From Methylococcales bacterium (GTDB lineage: Bacteria > Pseudomonadota > Gammaproteobacteria > Methylococcales > Methylomonadaceae), in the NCBI GenBank assembly GCA_003584895.1, contig QVQF01000146.1:1-37532 (forward strand): a stretch of DNA of 37,532 nucleotides, given 5' to 3'. A program made the translations under genes and the position numbers. Positions 18,053 to 28,627 of this stretch are shown piece after piece. Under the pieces are notes generated by a model. It did not search any database. It saw only the letters and a list, made by a program, of their open reading frames with translations, and was not told the DNA's origin. The number at the start of each line of letters is the position of its first letter. The stretch's first letter is position 1.

Positions 18053-19125
18053 AATTCTGCCTCGGCGCTGCAATAACTTGCAACAAGGGATGTTGCATCT
18101 AATCGAGCTAGTCGTTGAGTTGCAATTCGCATTTCACTGGCATTTTTAAGTATATCTATTATGTATAATGCTAACTTTCCTGAATTTAAATCACTTTGCA
18201 CTAAAAGAAGTGCAGCACTATTATCTGTTAAATAACGGGCATTAGCTGTTTGATGATCATCAATCGCCGTTGGTAAAGGTACAAAAATAGCCGGCAACCC
18301 CATCGCTGAAACCTCACTTACTGTCATAGCTCCTGCCCTACAGATCACTATATCTGCCCACTGATAGGCCGCTACCATATCCTCAATAAAGGCGAATGTT
18401 TTTGCTTTAATATTTAAGGCATCATATCGATTTTTAACCTGTGCTATCTGCGCCTCACCAGTTTGATGCATGATTTCTATAGAACTTAATTCATCGTTTA
18501 TGGCCATAAACTCTGCAATTGCTTCTGGGACTATATTATTTAAAATTTGTGCACCTTGACTCCCACCTACAATCAAAATCCTAACTTCCTTTTCTATCTG
18601 CCTACGTTCCTGCTTTGAAGCGGATACAAATCTTTTTCTTAGCGGATTACCGGTGTGCTTTGCATTCACTTTCTTACTAAAACTGTTTGGAAATGCTTGT
18701 AAAACTTGATTCGAAATTCGAGCAAGTAAACGATTTGTTGTACCTGGAATTCTATTTTGTTCGTGAATAACTAAGGGTATTCCTAATAGCCTTGCCATTA
18801 GACCACCAGGGCCAGCAACATAGCCGCCCATACCCAACACGACGTCAGGTTTACGCTTGCGTAATATTTTATTAGCCTGAACACACGCTTTAAACAACAT
18901 AACGATGGCTGCTAATTTTGCGGCCAAACCTTTGCCTCTAATACCTGCAATCGAAAGCCAATCGATTTCAATGCCATTTTCTGGCACTACTCGACTTTCA
19001 AGTCCTTTATGTGTTCCTAACCAACTAACCTGCCAGCCAAGCTCTTTCAAGAACTCGGCTACCGCTAATGCTGGAAAAACATGGCCGCCGGTTCCGCCGG
19101 CCATGATAACTATACGTTTACCCAT
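18049..19125 (-). CDS. murG: UDP-GlcNAc:lipid I N-acetylglucosaminyltransferase
   Basis: MurG is the GT28-family enzyme that converts lipid I to lipid II on the inner face of the cytoplasmic membrane. The 358-residue protein begins with the first G-loop [17 protein letters not shown] (8-24), then the hydrophobic [28 protein letters not shown] region. The C-terminal domain contains [11 protein letters not shown] and [35 protein letters not shown], the UDP-GlcNAc binding signature. Length equals the family norm (355). Its start lies 16 bases inside ftsW and its stop overlaps murC. Confidence 0.97.
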   Translation of the reverse strand: MGKRIVIMAGGTGGHVFPALAVAEFLKELGWQVSWLGTHKGLESRVVPENGIEIDWLSIAGIRGKGLAAKLAAIVMLFKACVQANKILRKRKPDVVLGMGGYVAGPGGLMARLLGIPLVIHEQNRIPGTTNRLLARISNQVLQAFPNSFSKKVNAKHTGNPLRKRFVSASKQERRQIEKEVRILIVGGSQGAQILNNIVPEAIAEFMAINDELSSIEIMHQTGEAQIAQVKNRYDALNIKAKTFAFIEDMVAAYQWADIVICRAGAMTVSEVSAMGLPAIFVPLPTAIDDHQTANARYLTDNSAALLLVQSDLNSGKLALYIIDILKNASEMRIATQRLARLDATSLVASYCSAEAEL

Positions 19126-20285
19126 TTCGACTTTTCTTTAGGAAGGTTAGCATTTATCTCTGTAATTTCATTATTGACACGAAACAACAAAGCGACAGCA
19201 CAGCACATTATCATCATACTTCCTCCGCCATAGCTCATTAACGGTAATGTCAGGCCTTTGGTAGGTAAAATACCCATATTTACGCCCATATTCACAAAGG
19301 ATTGAAAACCAAACCAAATGCCAAGCCCATATGCAATATATGCTGAAAACTTCTCCCCAGCTTTTTCAGCTGCCATACCAATTTTAAAGGTACGCCAAAC
19401 TAATAGAGAAAATAAACTAATAATAGTTAACACGCCTAACAAGCCCAATTCTTCTGCAATCACTGAAAATAAAAAGTCTGTATGAGCCTCAGGTAAATAA
19501 TATAGCTTTTGTATACCACTCCCCAAGCCAACACCGAACCATTCACCTCGACCAAAAGAAATAAGCGCATGGACTAATTGATAACCAGAATCCTTTGCAT
19601 CAGCCCATGGATCCATGAAACTCGTTACTCGCTTCATACGATAAGGTTCAAAGTAAACCAGTAGCGTGGCAAGTATTGCTACAAATGTTAGTAACATTAT
19701 AAATTGAGATAATCGTGCGCCAGCTAAAAACATAATGCCCATAGCTATAATTAATATCACGACTGCTGACCCGAAATCAGGTTCTATTAATAACAATATA
19801 CTAGTCACTGAAAACAAAAATAAAGGCTTAACTAAACCAAGTGCAGACTCCCGTATCGATTCTTGATGTCGAGTCACATAACCTGCCATATAAATAACGG
19901 AAAAATATTTAACAACTTCTGACACTTGTATTCTCATACCGCCCAATGACAACCATCGGGTACTACCATTAACTTTTACTCCGAGCCCAGGTATTAGCAC
20001 TATAACTAATAAAACTAACCCCACTATAAATAACCACTGTCCTGATTTCTGCCATATATCAATCGGAGTTAGGGCGACACCGAACCCTAAAAGAAGGCCG
20101 AGCCCTATATGTATCGTTTGTCTTATTGGATAATGGAAGCTATTTTCATCAATCTTTGTGCCTAAATGTAATGATGATGATGCAACCATAACATAACCAA
20201 TAAACAATAAACTCACACAGACTATGACCAATATAGGGTCATAATGAAACCGTCCAAGTTTCGATTCCTTTGTTAAAATATTCAC
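19110..20285 (-). CDS. ftsW: Septal peptidoglycan glycosyltransferase FtsW (SEDS family)
   Basis: FtsW is the SEDS-family polymerase that works with FtsI (PBP3) at the septum. The 391-residue protein has about ten hydrophobic membrane segments. The SEDS signatures visible are VNGSTRWLSLGGMRIQVSEVVK, which leads the large extracytoplasmic region, YQLVHALISFGRGEWFGVGLGSGIQKLYYLPEAHTDFLFSVIAEELG, and GLTLPLMSYGGGSMM near the C terminus. The aspartate in AHTDFLF is the conserved SEDS residue. The start is a GTG that overlaps the murD stop as GTGA; no nearby ATG fits, so translational coupling is likely. Confidence 0.96.
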   Translation of the reverse strand: MNILTKESKLGRFHYDPILVIVCVSLLFIGYVMVASSSLHLGTKIDENSFHYPIRQTIHIGLGLLLGFGVALTPIDIWQKSGQWLFIVGLVLLVIVLIPGLGVKVNGSTRWLSLGGMRIQVSEVVKYFSVIYMAGYVTRHQESIRESALGLVKPLFLFSVTSILLLIEPDFGSAVVILIIAMGIMFLAGARLSQFIMLLTFVAILATLLVYFEPYRMKRVTSFMDPWADAKDSGYQLVHALISFGRGEWFGVGLGSGIQKLYYLPEAHTDFLFSVIAEELGLLGVLTIISLFSLLVWRTFKIGMAAEKAGEKFSAYIAYGLGIWFGFQSFVNMGVNMGILPTKGLTLPLMSYGGGSMMIMCCAVALLFRVNNEITEINANLPKEKSKWVNV

Positions 20286-21658
20286 TTAATTAAGTCCAAT
20301 ACGGCTTTAGAAAACTGATTGCCTCTATCCTGATAATTCTTATATTGATCTAGGCTAGCACATGCTGGAGACAACAACACACAGTCACCAACCTCTGCAA
20401 TTCCGGCGCAAATACTAACAACCTGATTCATATTTTCTGCGTTATTAACTGGAACAGTTTTATCTAAGGATTGCTTTATCACTTCAGCATCTTTACCTAT
20501 TAAAACAACATGCTTCGCTTTTTCTTTAATAATAGGAGCTAATTCATTCATGTCAGCCCCCTTTGCATCACCACCAGCGATTAAAATAACCTTACGATCG
20601 TATCCTTGTAATGCTGCAATACAAGCACCGATATTAGTGGCTTTTGAATCGTTAACCCAAGTTACACCGCCTATTTCAGCAACACGCTGCATACGGTGAT
20701 CTAAACCTTTAAATCTTCTAAGCGCCTCACTCATTTTGTGTTCATCTAAACCAATAACCGTTCCTAATGCCATCGCAGCTAGGGCATTAGCCGCATTATG
20801 CCGGCCTTCTAATGGGAGATCTGACAATGGCATTAAACATTGATTCAGATGCATCATATATTCAGCAGAGTCTTGATAGGCAAGATAAAAATCAGTCTTT
20901 TTCTTGATTGAAAAGGTTACTGTGGCCCTACCTGTTTCGCGCATCGCATTTACAACAGGATCATCAGCATTAATGACCATTACACCATTGCCATTAAAAA
21001 CATGTTTTTTGCTTCGACCGTATTCCGCCATATCTACATGTCGATCTAAATGATCAGCTGATATATTGAGCACAGTTGCTGCGGTGGCATTTAAGACAGA
21101 AGTTCTTTCTAATTGAAAACTTGAAAGTTCAAGTACATATAGCTCAGCATCTTGCTCCAATAAATCTAAAGCTGGCGTACCTAAATTACCACCGACACCA
21201 ATCTTTTTACCGTTACATACTGCCATTTCACCCAACATGGTAGTAACTGTACTTTTACCGTTAGATCCTGTGATAGCTATTACAGGTTCGTTTACTGAAC
21301 AAGCAAATAAATCAATATCACTAATTACTTTTGCTCCATTTGCAACGGCTTTAACAATTGATTTTTCAGTTAATGCAACACCTGGACTCACTACTAAATG
21401 TGTACAGACTTTGAAAGCGGCTTCATCAAATCCACCTGTAAATACCGGGGTATCAGGCATGTCCTGCATAAAGCTATCCATTAATGGAGGTCTATCTCGG
21501 CTATCTGTAATAGCAAACTTAAATCCCATTTTTTGCAAATAGTAAGCAACAGAAATCCCTGTGTAGCCGAGCCCAACCACCAAGATTTTGGCATTTTTCG
21601 GATCTAAGTCTAACTTCATGTTCAGTGAATTTAGTATTGCCACACTATCCATTTTCAT
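20282..21658 (-). CDS. murD: UDP-N-acetylmuramoyl-L-alanine:D-glutamate ligase
   Basis: MurD adds D-glutamate to UDP-MurNAc-L-Ala. The 458-residue protein has the N-terminal Rossmann start KILVVGLGYTGISVAYYLQ (24-42), the ATP loop GSNGKSTV (131-138), ELSSFQLE and LNISADHLDRH in the central domain, and DHRMQRV with WVNDSKATN in the third domain. The first 20 residues extend beyond the usual MurD start. An internal ATG at codon 14 would give 445 residues but has no ribosome site, so the start is slightly uncertain. It lies 52 bases after mraY, the largest gap between two genes within the cluster. Confidence 0.95.
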   Translation of the reverse strand: MKMDSVAILNSLNMKLDLDPKNAKILVVGLGYTGISVAYYLQKMGFKFAITDSRDRPPLMDSFMQDMPDTPVFTGGFDEAAFKVCTHLVVSPGVALTEKSIVKAVANGAKVISDIDLFACSVNEPVIAITGSNGKSTVTTMLGEMAVCNGKKIGVGGNLGTPALDLLEQDAELYVLELSSFQLERTSVLNATAATVLNISADHLDRHVDMAEYGRSKKHVFNGNGVMVINADDPVVNAMRETGRATVTFSIKKKTDFYLAYQDSAEYMMHLNQCLMPLSDLPLEGRHNAANALAAMALGTVIGLDEHKMSEALRRFKGLDHRMQRVAEIGGVTWVNDSKATNIGACIAALQGYDRKVILIAGGDAKGADMNELAPIIKEKAKHVVLIGKDAEVIKQSLDKTVPVNNAENMNQVVSICAGIAEVGDCVLLSPACASLDQYKNYQDRGNQFSKAVLDLIK

Positions 21659-21710
21659 TTCTTTAACTCATACCAATCATAATTTGAGTGATAACTATTT
21701 TTCATATTGG

Positions 21711-22793
21711 CTACCTTAACTTTAAGGTTGCTAAGCCAATTAACACTAAAATCACTGTAATAATCCAGAATCTTACAATTACCCTTGGTTCTGGCCAGCC
21801 TTTCAATTCAAAATGATGATGTATAGGGGCCATTCGAAATACTCGTTTTCCTGTCAATTTATATGAGGCAACCTGAATAATGACTGAGACTGTTTCCATG
21901 ACAAAAACACCTCCCATAATCATTAATACAATTTCTTGCCTAACTAAAACAGCCAAGACACCTAAAGCAGCACCTAATGCTAATGCGCCAACGTCGCCCA
22001 TAAATACCATTGCCGGATAGGTGTTAAACCATAAAAATCCCAATCCAGCACCAACTAAAGCGGCACAAAATACAATAAGCTCGCCTGCATTAGGCAAATA
22101 AGGAATAGCTAAATAATCTGAAAAAGCGACGTGTCCGGACAAATATGCAAAAATTCCTAATCCAGCAGCAACCATTACTGTTGGCATAATGGCTAAACCA
22201 TCAAGTCCATCAGTCAAATTTACCGCATTGCTAGTCCCAACAATTACAAAATACGTTAAGACGATATAAGTCCAGCCCATATCCAACATAATGTCCTTAA
22301 AAAATGGGACAATAAATTGAGTTTCTGCAGGCAATATGGCTGTGTTATATAAAAATATCGCTGCTGTTAAGCCAATAACTGATTGAGCCAAATATTTTGC
22401 TTTAGCTGATAAGCCATCGCTGTTCCTTTCAATTACCTTTCGATAATCATCAATAAAACCTATGACGCCATATCCCATTGTGGTTAATAAAATGACCCAT
22501 ATATAACGATTAGATAAATCAGCCCACAGTAACGTACTGATCGCTATAGCTACCAGTATTAATGCACCGCCCATAGTTGGTGTTCCAGATTTTTCATAAT
22601 GCGATTGGGGACCCAATTCACGAATACTTTGTCCGATCTTTTTATGACTGAGCTTTCTAATCATCGTTGGCCCAATCATAAAGCATATCAACAGCGAGGT
22701 TAGTGCTCCAAGAATGGCTCGAAAAGTCAGGTAATGGAATACACGAAATCCACCATCAAAGCTCATTAAATAATCTGCAAAATAAAGTAACAT
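21711..22793 (-). CDS. mraY: Phospho-N-acetylmuramoyl-pentapeptide-transferase
   Basis: MraY transfers phospho-MurNAc-pentapeptide to undecaprenyl phosphate to make lipid I. The 360-residue polytopic protein equals E. coli MraY in length and has about ten membrane helices. Hallmarks are ESGTPTMGG-like KSGTPTMGG (about 69-77), GFIDDYRK with the catalytic aspartate pair, [31 protein letters not shown], and the cytoplasmic loop [15 protein letters not shown] with the conserved histidines. It lies three bases after murF. Confidence 0.98.
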   Translation of the reverse strand: MLLYFADYLMSFDGGFRVFHYLTFRAILGALTSLLICFMIGPTMIRKLSHKKIGQSIRELGPQSHYEKSGTPTMGGALILVAIAISTLLWADLSNRYIWVILLTTMGYGVIGFIDDYRKVIERNSDGLSAKAKYLAQSVIGLTAAIFLYNTAILPAETQFIVPFFKDIMLDMGWTYIVLTYFVIVGTSNAVNLTDGLDGLAIMPTVMVAAGLGIFAYLSGHVAFSDYLAIPYLPNAGELIVFCAALVGAGLGFLWFNTYPAMVFMGDVGALALGAALGVLAVLVRQEIVLMIMGGVFVMETVSVIIQVASYKLTGKRVFRMAPIHHHFELKGWPEPRVIVRFWIITVILVLIGLATLKLR

Positions 22794-22796
22794 CGT

Positions 22797-24176
22797 TTAA
22801 TTCCTGAAATCGTTAACTAAAGCTGCCACTACTGTTTCCATATGCTGTGCTCTTGAACCTTTAATTAAAACTGTTTCATCGCCGTCTAATTCTTTTGTAA
22901 TTGCCCTAATTAAATCTAGTTGATTCTCAAAAAACGTAGCGCCCTCGCCAAATGCCTCTACCGTATTCTTACAATCCCCCCCTACGGCCATCAATCTAGC
23001 AACGCCGCTGGCTTTAATTAACAGCCCCATTTCTTCGTGCATTTTTGGACTATTTGGACCTAGTTCACCAAATGCTCCTAAAACCACCCATGATTTACTT
23101 TTAAAATTCCCTAATACATCAAGAGCTACTTTTAATGACGCCGAATTTGCATTATAGGTATCGTCTATAATGATTGCGCCTGTACGGCTAACTAATGGCT
23201 GTAATCGCCCAGTTACAGGAACTATGCTTTCCAAACCTTGTTTAATTTGCGTCAATGTTATTCCCAAAGCTAGGCTTGCGGCAGATGCAGCCAAGGCATT
23301 AAGGACATTATGCCGACCAGCCAACTTTAAGGTGATGTCAATTAAACCTTGATTTGTACTTAATTCAAATTGCGTAAAAAAAGCTTCATTATGAATTTTT
23401 TCTTTAATTGCTTTAGCTCTTACGTCAGCCTCAGAATTCAAACCGAATGATATTAAATTCCTATTACCTGCAACTGATTTCCAATAGCCAAAATAATCAT
23501 CATCACGATTAATGATTGCAGTACCCGTCTTTTTTAACGACTCAACAATTTCGCCTTTGGCCTTTGCTACACCATCAAGACTGCCAAAACCAGCAATATG
23601 TGCAGCACCTGCATTGGTAATAATGACGACATCAGCCTCAACATAATGACTAGTGTAGGCAATTTCATTAGCATGGTTTGCGCCCATTTCAATCACGGCA
23701 TATCGATGCTGCTGATCCAACGCTAATAAAGTTATTGGCACGCCAATATCATTATTTAAATTGCCTTGCGTAAACAACACGGATTCATTAATAGCTAATA
23801 TAGATGCAAGCATTTCCTTAACGGTTGTCTTGCCATTACTTCCAGTAACTCCAATAACGGAAAGGGCTCGACGAGCCTCTTTATTAACAGATTTTCGCCA
23901 TTCACCTGCCAGTTCAGCCAACGCTAACCGTGTGTCTTTGACAATTATATGTGGCAAACTAGTTTCAATTGATTTTTCCACAATAGCCGCACAAGCCCCA
24001 GCATTGAATGCTTGATCTATAAACTGGTGGCCATCAAAGACATGTCCTTTTATTGCAATGTATAGCTGACTAGGCTTAATTGAGCGCGTATTTATGCTGA
24101 CCGATTCAAAAGCAATGTCTTCACCGACCAACTGTCCTTGCAGAACTTTAGCGCATTCACTTAGCATCATTTTCAC
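22797..24176 (-). CDS. murF: UDP-N-acetylmuramoyl-tripeptide-D-alanyl-D-alanine ligase
   Basis: MurF attaches the D-Ala-D-Ala dipeptide made by Ddl to the UDP-MurNAc tripeptide. The 459-residue protein has the ATP loop VTGSNGKTTVKEML (110-123), the GNLNNDIGVP segment, VIEMGANHANEI, and DDTYNANSAS in the third domain. The start is a GTG one base after the murE stop, with a GAGGG ribosome site nine bases upstream. In-frame ATGs two and three codons later have poorer spacing. Length agrees with E. coli MurF (452). Confidence 0.96.
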   Translation of the reverse strand: MKMMLSECAKVLQGQLVGEDIAFESVSINTRSIKPSQLYIAIKGHVFDGHQFIDQAFNAGACAAIVEKSIETSLPHIIVKDTRLALAELAGEWRKSVNKEARRALSVIGVTGSNGKTTVKEMLASILAINESVLFTQGNLNNDIGVPITLLALDQQHRYAVIEMGANHANEIAYTSHYVEADVVIITNAGAAHIAGFGSLDGVAKAKGEIVESLKKTGTAIINRDDDYFGYWKSVAGNRNLISFGLNSEADVRAKAIKEKIHNEAFFTQFELSTNQGLIDITLKLAGRHNVLNALAASAASLALGITLTQIKQGLESIVPVTGRLQPLVSRTGAIIIDDTYNANSASLKVALDVLGNFKSKSWVVLGAFGELGPNSPKMHEEMGLLIKASGVARLMAVGGDCKNTVEAFGEGATFFENQLDLIRAITKELDGDETVLIKGSRAQHMETVVAALVNDFRN

Positions 24177-24177
24177 G

Positions 24178-25680
24178 CTATCCAGCCCTCGCTGTTAAAG
24201 CATCTTTTATAACCTGACTATCACTGAAATTGAATCGAATTCCATTGATCTCTTGGTATAATTCGTGTCCCTTACCTGCGATAACAATACAATCTTTTTG
24301 TGATGCTCTAGCTAATACATTTCGTATAGCCTTAGCCCTATCTTGAATGACTTCAACTTTACGACCAAGATTCTGATTATTTATGTCTTGGCACCCAGCT
24401 AATATTTCACTAATAATATCTAAGCCATTTTCATATCTAGGATTATCATCGGTGATAATGACATGATCAGCCCATCGAGTTGCAATTCGCCCCATTTGTG
24501 AACGCTTGCCTTTATCTCTATCACCCCCGCAACCAAACACAACCCATAGTGCTTGCGTACAGTGCTTTTTAGCACTCGATAGTACTTTGTCCAAAGCATC
24601 CGGAGTATGGGCATAATCAACGAAGATTAATGGATCACAATTGCCTCCAAAACGCTCCATACGACCGACTATTGGCTTTATGGATCCTAACCTTTTTATC
24701 GCTTCAGCTTCAGTTACTTGCATTGCTAGCATTGCTGTGAAAACTGTTAATACATTTTCCACGTTAAAATCACCATAAAGTGGAACTTTTATCTTGTGTT
24801 TATTACCTTGGCAATGCAAATTGAATTCGATACCTTCATCTGAGTTCAATATACTTTCTGCAATGATACAGGTGCAATCTAACCGTGTTTTTCCCTTAAC
24901 ACTAACCCCCCATATCGCAACATTTTCTGGCACGGTTGCTATAATTCGATCACTAGATTCATCATCTAAATTCACGACTACAAAAGCTAACCCAACACTT
25001 TTCAATAACAATAACTTAGCTTGTAAATAAGCTTCCATTGTGGCGTGATAATCTAAATGATCACGACTGATATTAGTGTATATAGCGCCTTTAAAAGTTA
25101 CTCCATTAACTCTTCCCTGATCCAATCCATGCGAAGAAACTTCCATTGCCACTATTTTCTTATTTTCTTTTAGTAACTCTGCCAAAATTCTTTGTGTTTC
25201 TAGAGCATCAGGTGTGGTATTGATTGTTTTATGTAACTTATTCCATTGACCCCAACCTAATGTTCCGATAATTCCACAATCATCAAACATCTGACTTAAA
25301 AATTGACTGCAGGATGTTTTGCCATTGGTTCCAGTAATACCAATTACCGCCATTAATTCGGAAGGCTTGCCATGAAAACGAGCCGCTATATCGCCTATCT
25401 TCATTGCCAAGCCATCTACAGCGATCATCTGAACAAGATTTGTATACTCGGCCAATTCGCCATTACTTTCTGCTGAATCATAAACAACTGCACATGCGCC
25501 CTTATCTAAAGCCTGATCTACGTAAGTTAAGCCATGTTGCTTAGCGCCCGCTAATGCAATAAACACATAGTCTTTTAGAATATATCGACTATCCATGGCT
25601 AACCCGAGAATAGGATTCTCGTTAAACGAACTCATATTGATATTTGATACCCAATCTTTCAAAAGCTCTTTTAACGTCAT
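24178..25680 (-). CDS. murE: UDP-N-acetylmuramoyl-L-alanyl-D-glutamate:meso-diaminopimelate ligase
   Basis: MurE adds the third stem-peptide residue. The motif DDNPR near residue 408 is the known marker for meso-diaminopimelate specificity, so the wall is of the Gram-negative type. The ATP loop GITGTNGKTS lies at about 114-123, MEVSSHGLDQGRV in the middle, and VDYAHTPDAL and VVFGCGGDRDKGKR in the third domain. I chose the ATG at 25680 (500 residues). A TTG at 25692 overlaps the ftsI stop as TTGA and would add four residues; neither has a strong ribosome site. Confidence 0.95.
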   Translation of the reverse strand: MTLKELLKDWVSNINMSSFNENPILGLAMDSRYILKDYVFIALAGAKQHGLTYVDQALDKGACAVVYDSAESNGELAEYTNLVQMIAVDGLAMKIGDIAARFHGKPSELMAVIGITGTNGKTSCSQFLSQMFDDCGIIGTLGWGQWNKLHKTINTTPDALETQRILAELLKENKKIVAMEVSSHGLDQGRVNGVTFKGAIYTNISRDHLDYHATMEAYLQAKLLLLKSVGLAFVVVNLDDESSDRIIATVPENVAIWGVSVKGKTRLDCTCIIAESILNSDEGIEFNLHCQGNKHKIKVPLYGDFNVENVLTVFTAMLAMQVTEAEAIKRLGSIKPIVGRMERFGGNCDPLIFVDYAHTPDALDKVLSSAKKHCTQALWVVFGCGGDRDKGKRSQMGRIATRWADHVIITDDNPRYENGLDIISEILAGCQDINNQNLGRKVEVIQDRAKAIRNVLARASQKDCIVIAGKGHELYQEINGIRFNFSDSQVIKDALTARAG

Positions 25681-25688
25681 ATATTTAA

Positions 25689-27416
25689 TCAATGAGCTTT
25701 CTGGGTTAACAAAACAGGCATCGTTTCTTCTTGATCTGGAGCAACCTCAAGTATCCTTAATGCACCCGCCATGACTTTAGAAAAAACCGGAGCCGCAACT
25801 AATCCACCGTAATATTGACCCGCTGAGGGCTCATCTATCATGACAACAATAATCAATCTTGGATCTGTAGCGGGAGCCATTCCAGAAAAAACCGCAAAAT
25901 AATTTTTTTCAGTGTACCCACCAGCACCCGCTTTTTTTACCGTCCCAGTTTTACCCGCAGCCGTATATCCATCCACTCGCCCTTCGTAAGCAGTACCATC
26001 TTTCATCAGTACAGTTTCCATCATTTTTCTGACGCTTTTAGCTGTTTTAGCTGAAAATACTCGTACTACATCGTCATCTTCTTCTCGCTTCAGTAAACTC
26101 ACTGAATGCAACAAACCATCATCAGCCAGAGCGGTATAAGCTCTTGCAAGTTGCAATGCTGAGCTACTCAAACCATATCCGAATGACATAATGGCTCGAT
26201 CAAAATCAGTCCATTTTTTATAATCACGCATGGTACCAATAGCTTCACCAGGAAAACCTGATCCAGCCGAAACACCAAAACCAAGCTTATGGTAAATACT
26301 CCAAAAATATTTAGGGGGCATTTTCAATGCCATCATACTAACCCCAATATTGCTGGATTTTTTTATGACATGTGTCAAATCCAATGTGCCGTAGTTATGA
26401 ACATCTTTAACCGTGTTACGACCAATTTGATAAGTTCCATTTGTCACGAACATACTACTAGGACTAACATAACCACCATCCAAAGCTGCAGCAACAACAA
26501 ATGGCTTGACAGTTGATCCGGGCTCAAAAATATCAGTTAAGGCTCTATTTCTATGTGAGCCCTCTGACAAACTACTTTTAGTATTCGGATTAAATGAAGG
26601 TTGGTTAACAGCGGCTAAAATTTCCCCGTTTTTCGCATCTAAAACGACCAATGCCCCAGACTTCGCCTTATTAAGGCTTACCGCCAACTGCAACTCTCTA
26701 TAAGCCAAATATTGAATACGCTGATCAATACTTAACTCAATATTCTTTCCCGACATAGGTTCTTTTATATTTTCTATATCTTCAATAATTCGACGCTGTC
26801 CATCCCTGACAACCCTTTTACTACCTTCACTTCCTTTTAACTGTTTTTCATAATAAAACTCCATGCCTTCCTGGCCAACATCTTCAAAGTCAGTAAAGCC
26901 GACTAGATGAGCGGAAACAGCACCTGCAGGGTAAAAACGTTTAAATTCTCTGTCAAAATAAACACCCTCAAGCTTCAAAGCTTTTACCTGCTCACTGATC
27001 TGTGGATTAACCCTACGGGCTATATAAATAAATCGTCTTTGAGCATATTGCTTTATCAATTCACTTATTTTTCCATTCGGCAAGCTAAGCAACTTTTCCA
27101 TTTGCTTGATCTGTTGCTCTTTTACAAATTTAAGCTCTCGAGGATTAACTCCAACAGACTCAACTGGAGTACTAATTGCAAGGGGATCTCCATTTCTATC
27201 TGTTATCATGCCCCTGTATGCCGAAACAGAGACATCATCAATTTGTCTTTTATCGCCCTCCTCCTTGAGAAATTGCTTATTAAATACCTGTAAATCGATA
27301 GCCCTGCCTATTAATAACAGCATACAAGCCAAAATAAACAAGAGTAGGAAATTTCTTCTCCCGGAAAAATCACTTATCGAAATCTTTCTTGCATTTCTAA
27401 TTCGAAAATCTAACAT
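25689..27416 (-). CDS. ftsI: Septal transpeptidase FtsI (PBP3)
   Basis: FtsI is the division-specific class B penicillin-binding protein that cross-links septal peptidoglycan together with FtsW. The 575-residue protein has one membrane helix at about residues 22-42, the pedestal domain beginning with RGMITDRNGDPLA (68-80), and a transpeptidase domain with all three catalytic motifs: SxxK at 301-304 (STVK), SxN at 354-356 (SSN) and KTGT at 489-492. Length is close to E. coli FtsI (588). The ATG follows the ftsL stop directly (TAAATG). It ends four bases into the alternative TTG start of murE. Confidence 0.97.
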   Translation of the reverse strand: MLDFRIRNARKISISDFSGRRNFLLLFILACMLLLIGRAIDLQVFNKQFLKEEGDKRQIDDVSVSAYRGMITDRNGDPLAISTPVESVGVNPRELKFVKEQQIKQMEKLLSLPNGKISELIKQYAQRRFIYIARRVNPQISEQVKALKLEGVYFDREFKRFYPAGAVSAHLVGFTDFEDVGQEGMEFYYEKQLKGSEGSKRVVRDGQRRIIEDIENIKEPMSGKNIELSIDQRIQYLAYRELQLAVSLNKAKSGALVVLDAKNGEILAAVNQPSFNPNTKSSLSEGSHRNRALTDIFEPGSTVKPFVVAAALDGGYVSPSSMFVTNGTYQIGRNTVKDVHNYGTLDLTHVIKKSSNIGVSMMALKMPPKYFWSIYHKLGFGVSAGSGFPGEAIGTMRDYKKWTDFDRAIMSFGYGLSSSALQLARAYTALADDGLLHSVSLLKREEDDDVVRVFSAKTAKSVRKMMETVLMKDGTAYEGRVDGYTAAGKTGTVKKAGAGGYTEKNYFAVFSGMAPATDPRLIIVVMIDEPSAGQYYGGLVAAPVFSKVMAGALRILEVAPDQEETMPVLLTQKAH

Positions 27417-27683
27417 TTACGGCTTTATATAAATAATTTTTTCTCGTAATGGCATAATCAGTTTTAAGTGATCTCGGGCTATCAACTCAATCCGATTCTG
27501 CTCCGCCAGCATAGACAACTCCAGTTGCATCTGCCCCCACTCAACTTCATAATGATCCAATTCTCTTTCCTGCTTTTGAATCTCAATAAAAATCAAATGG
27601 GCATAGTATTTACTGTAAATTACAGTCAAAGCCGACAATAACAACACAGCTCCTAGTACACCTAAAAGTCGAGGCATAACCAT
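27417..27683 (-). CDS. ftsL: Cell division protein FtsL
   Basis: FtsL is a small bitopic divisome protein that forms the FtsQ-L-B complex and activates FtsW-FtsI. The 88-residue protein has one membrane helix at about residues 5-24 followed by a periplasmic coiled-coil (about 28-66, IFIEIQKQERELDHYEVEWGQMQLEL) and the conserved end ARDHLKLIMP. Sequence conservation in this family is low; the call rests on size, topology and its exact place between rsmH and ftsI. Its ATG immediately follows the rsmH stop. Confidence 0.92.
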   Translation of the reverse strand: MVMPRLLGVLGAVLLLSALTVIYSKYYAHLIFIEIQKQERELDHYEVEWGQMQLELSMLAEQNRIELIARDHLKLIMPLREKIIYIKP

Positions 27684-28616
27684 TTAAATTTTCTCAGCAA
27701 CCCGCATAACTGCACTTCTAGCTCTTGTGTTTTGGCTAATTTCCTGAGCACTAGCTTTAAAGCCTTTTCCTGCTTTTTTTAAAACACCCTTGAGAATATC
27801 GATTTCTTTAATAGGCAGTTTCCCAGGATTATGTTTTGCGCCAGACTCATTTCTAATAAAGCGTTTTACAATTCGGTCTTCCAGAGAATGAAAAGAAATC
27901 ACCACTAACTTTCCTTCAGGAGCTAACACTCGTATAGCCTGTTCCAAAACCGTAGACAACTCATCCAGTTCCTTATTAATTTCAATACGTATAGCCTGAA
28001 AAGTCCGTGTCGCAGGGTGCTTATGTTTTTCCCTTATTGGCACTACATCTTCAATTAAATCGGCTAATTGCTTAGTCGTTGTAATCGGAGATTTCACTCG
28101 CTGCTCTATTATTGCTCGGGCTATACGCCTAGCGAACTTCTCTTCACCATATTCAAATAGAACCTTAACCAAATCTTTTTCATCTACACTAAATAACCAT
28201 TGCTCAGCCGATACTCCAGAACTGCTATCCATACGCATATCCAAAGGACCATCCCTTAAAAAACTAAAACCTCTTTCTGGTGTATCAAGCTGAGGCGAAG
28301 AGACGCCTAAATCCAACAAAATACCATCGACTCTTCCTGCTAAATCTTCACTATTTACTATGTTTTCTAATTGAGAAAAACAACTATGCTTAAGTTTAAA
28401 TCGCTTATCTGAAACCATGACTTGAGCGCAAGCGGCATTAATTGCGTCAGCATCACGATCAAACGCTAGCAACTGACCATTTGAACCTAACAAATCTAAG
28501 ATACCTTTACTATGCCCACCTCGCCCAAAAGTACAATCGAGATAAACCCCATCACTCTTAATCGCTAATTGTTGCATAGCTTCTGCATACATAACGGGCA
28601 AATGTTCCGTTAACAA
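27684..28616 (-). CDS. rsmH: 16S rRNA (cytosine-1402 N4) methyltransferase RsmH
   Basis: RsmH (MraW) methylates N4 of C1402 in the 16S rRNA decoding centre; RsmI, encoded farther along this window, adds the 2'-O-methyl group to the same base. The 310-residue protein has the SAM motif DCTFGRGGHS near residue 27, GILLDLGVSSPQLD, RGFSFLRDGPLDMRM, PATRTFQAIRIEIN, and SFHSLEDRIVKRF. It begins with a TTG preceded closely by AAGGGG; no ATG occurs before residue 9, so TTG is the best start. It lies 11 bases after mraZ. Confidence 0.96.
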   Translation of the reverse strand: MLTEHLPVMYAEAMQQLAIKSDGVYLDCTFGRGGHSKGILDLLGSNGQLLAFDRDADAINAACAQVMVSDKRFKLKHSCFSQLENIVNSEDLAGRVDGILLDLGVSSPQLDTPERGFSFLRDGPLDMRMDSSSGVSAEQWLFSVDEKDLVKVLFEYGEEKFARRIARAIIEQRVKSPITTTKQLADLIEDVVPIREKHKHPATRTFQAIRIEINKELDELSTVLEQAIRVLAPEGKLVVISFHSLEDRIVKRFIRNESGAKHNPGKLPIKEIDILKGVLKKAGKGFKASAQEISQNTRARSAVMRVAEKI

Positions 28617-28627
28617 TTCCCCTTGCT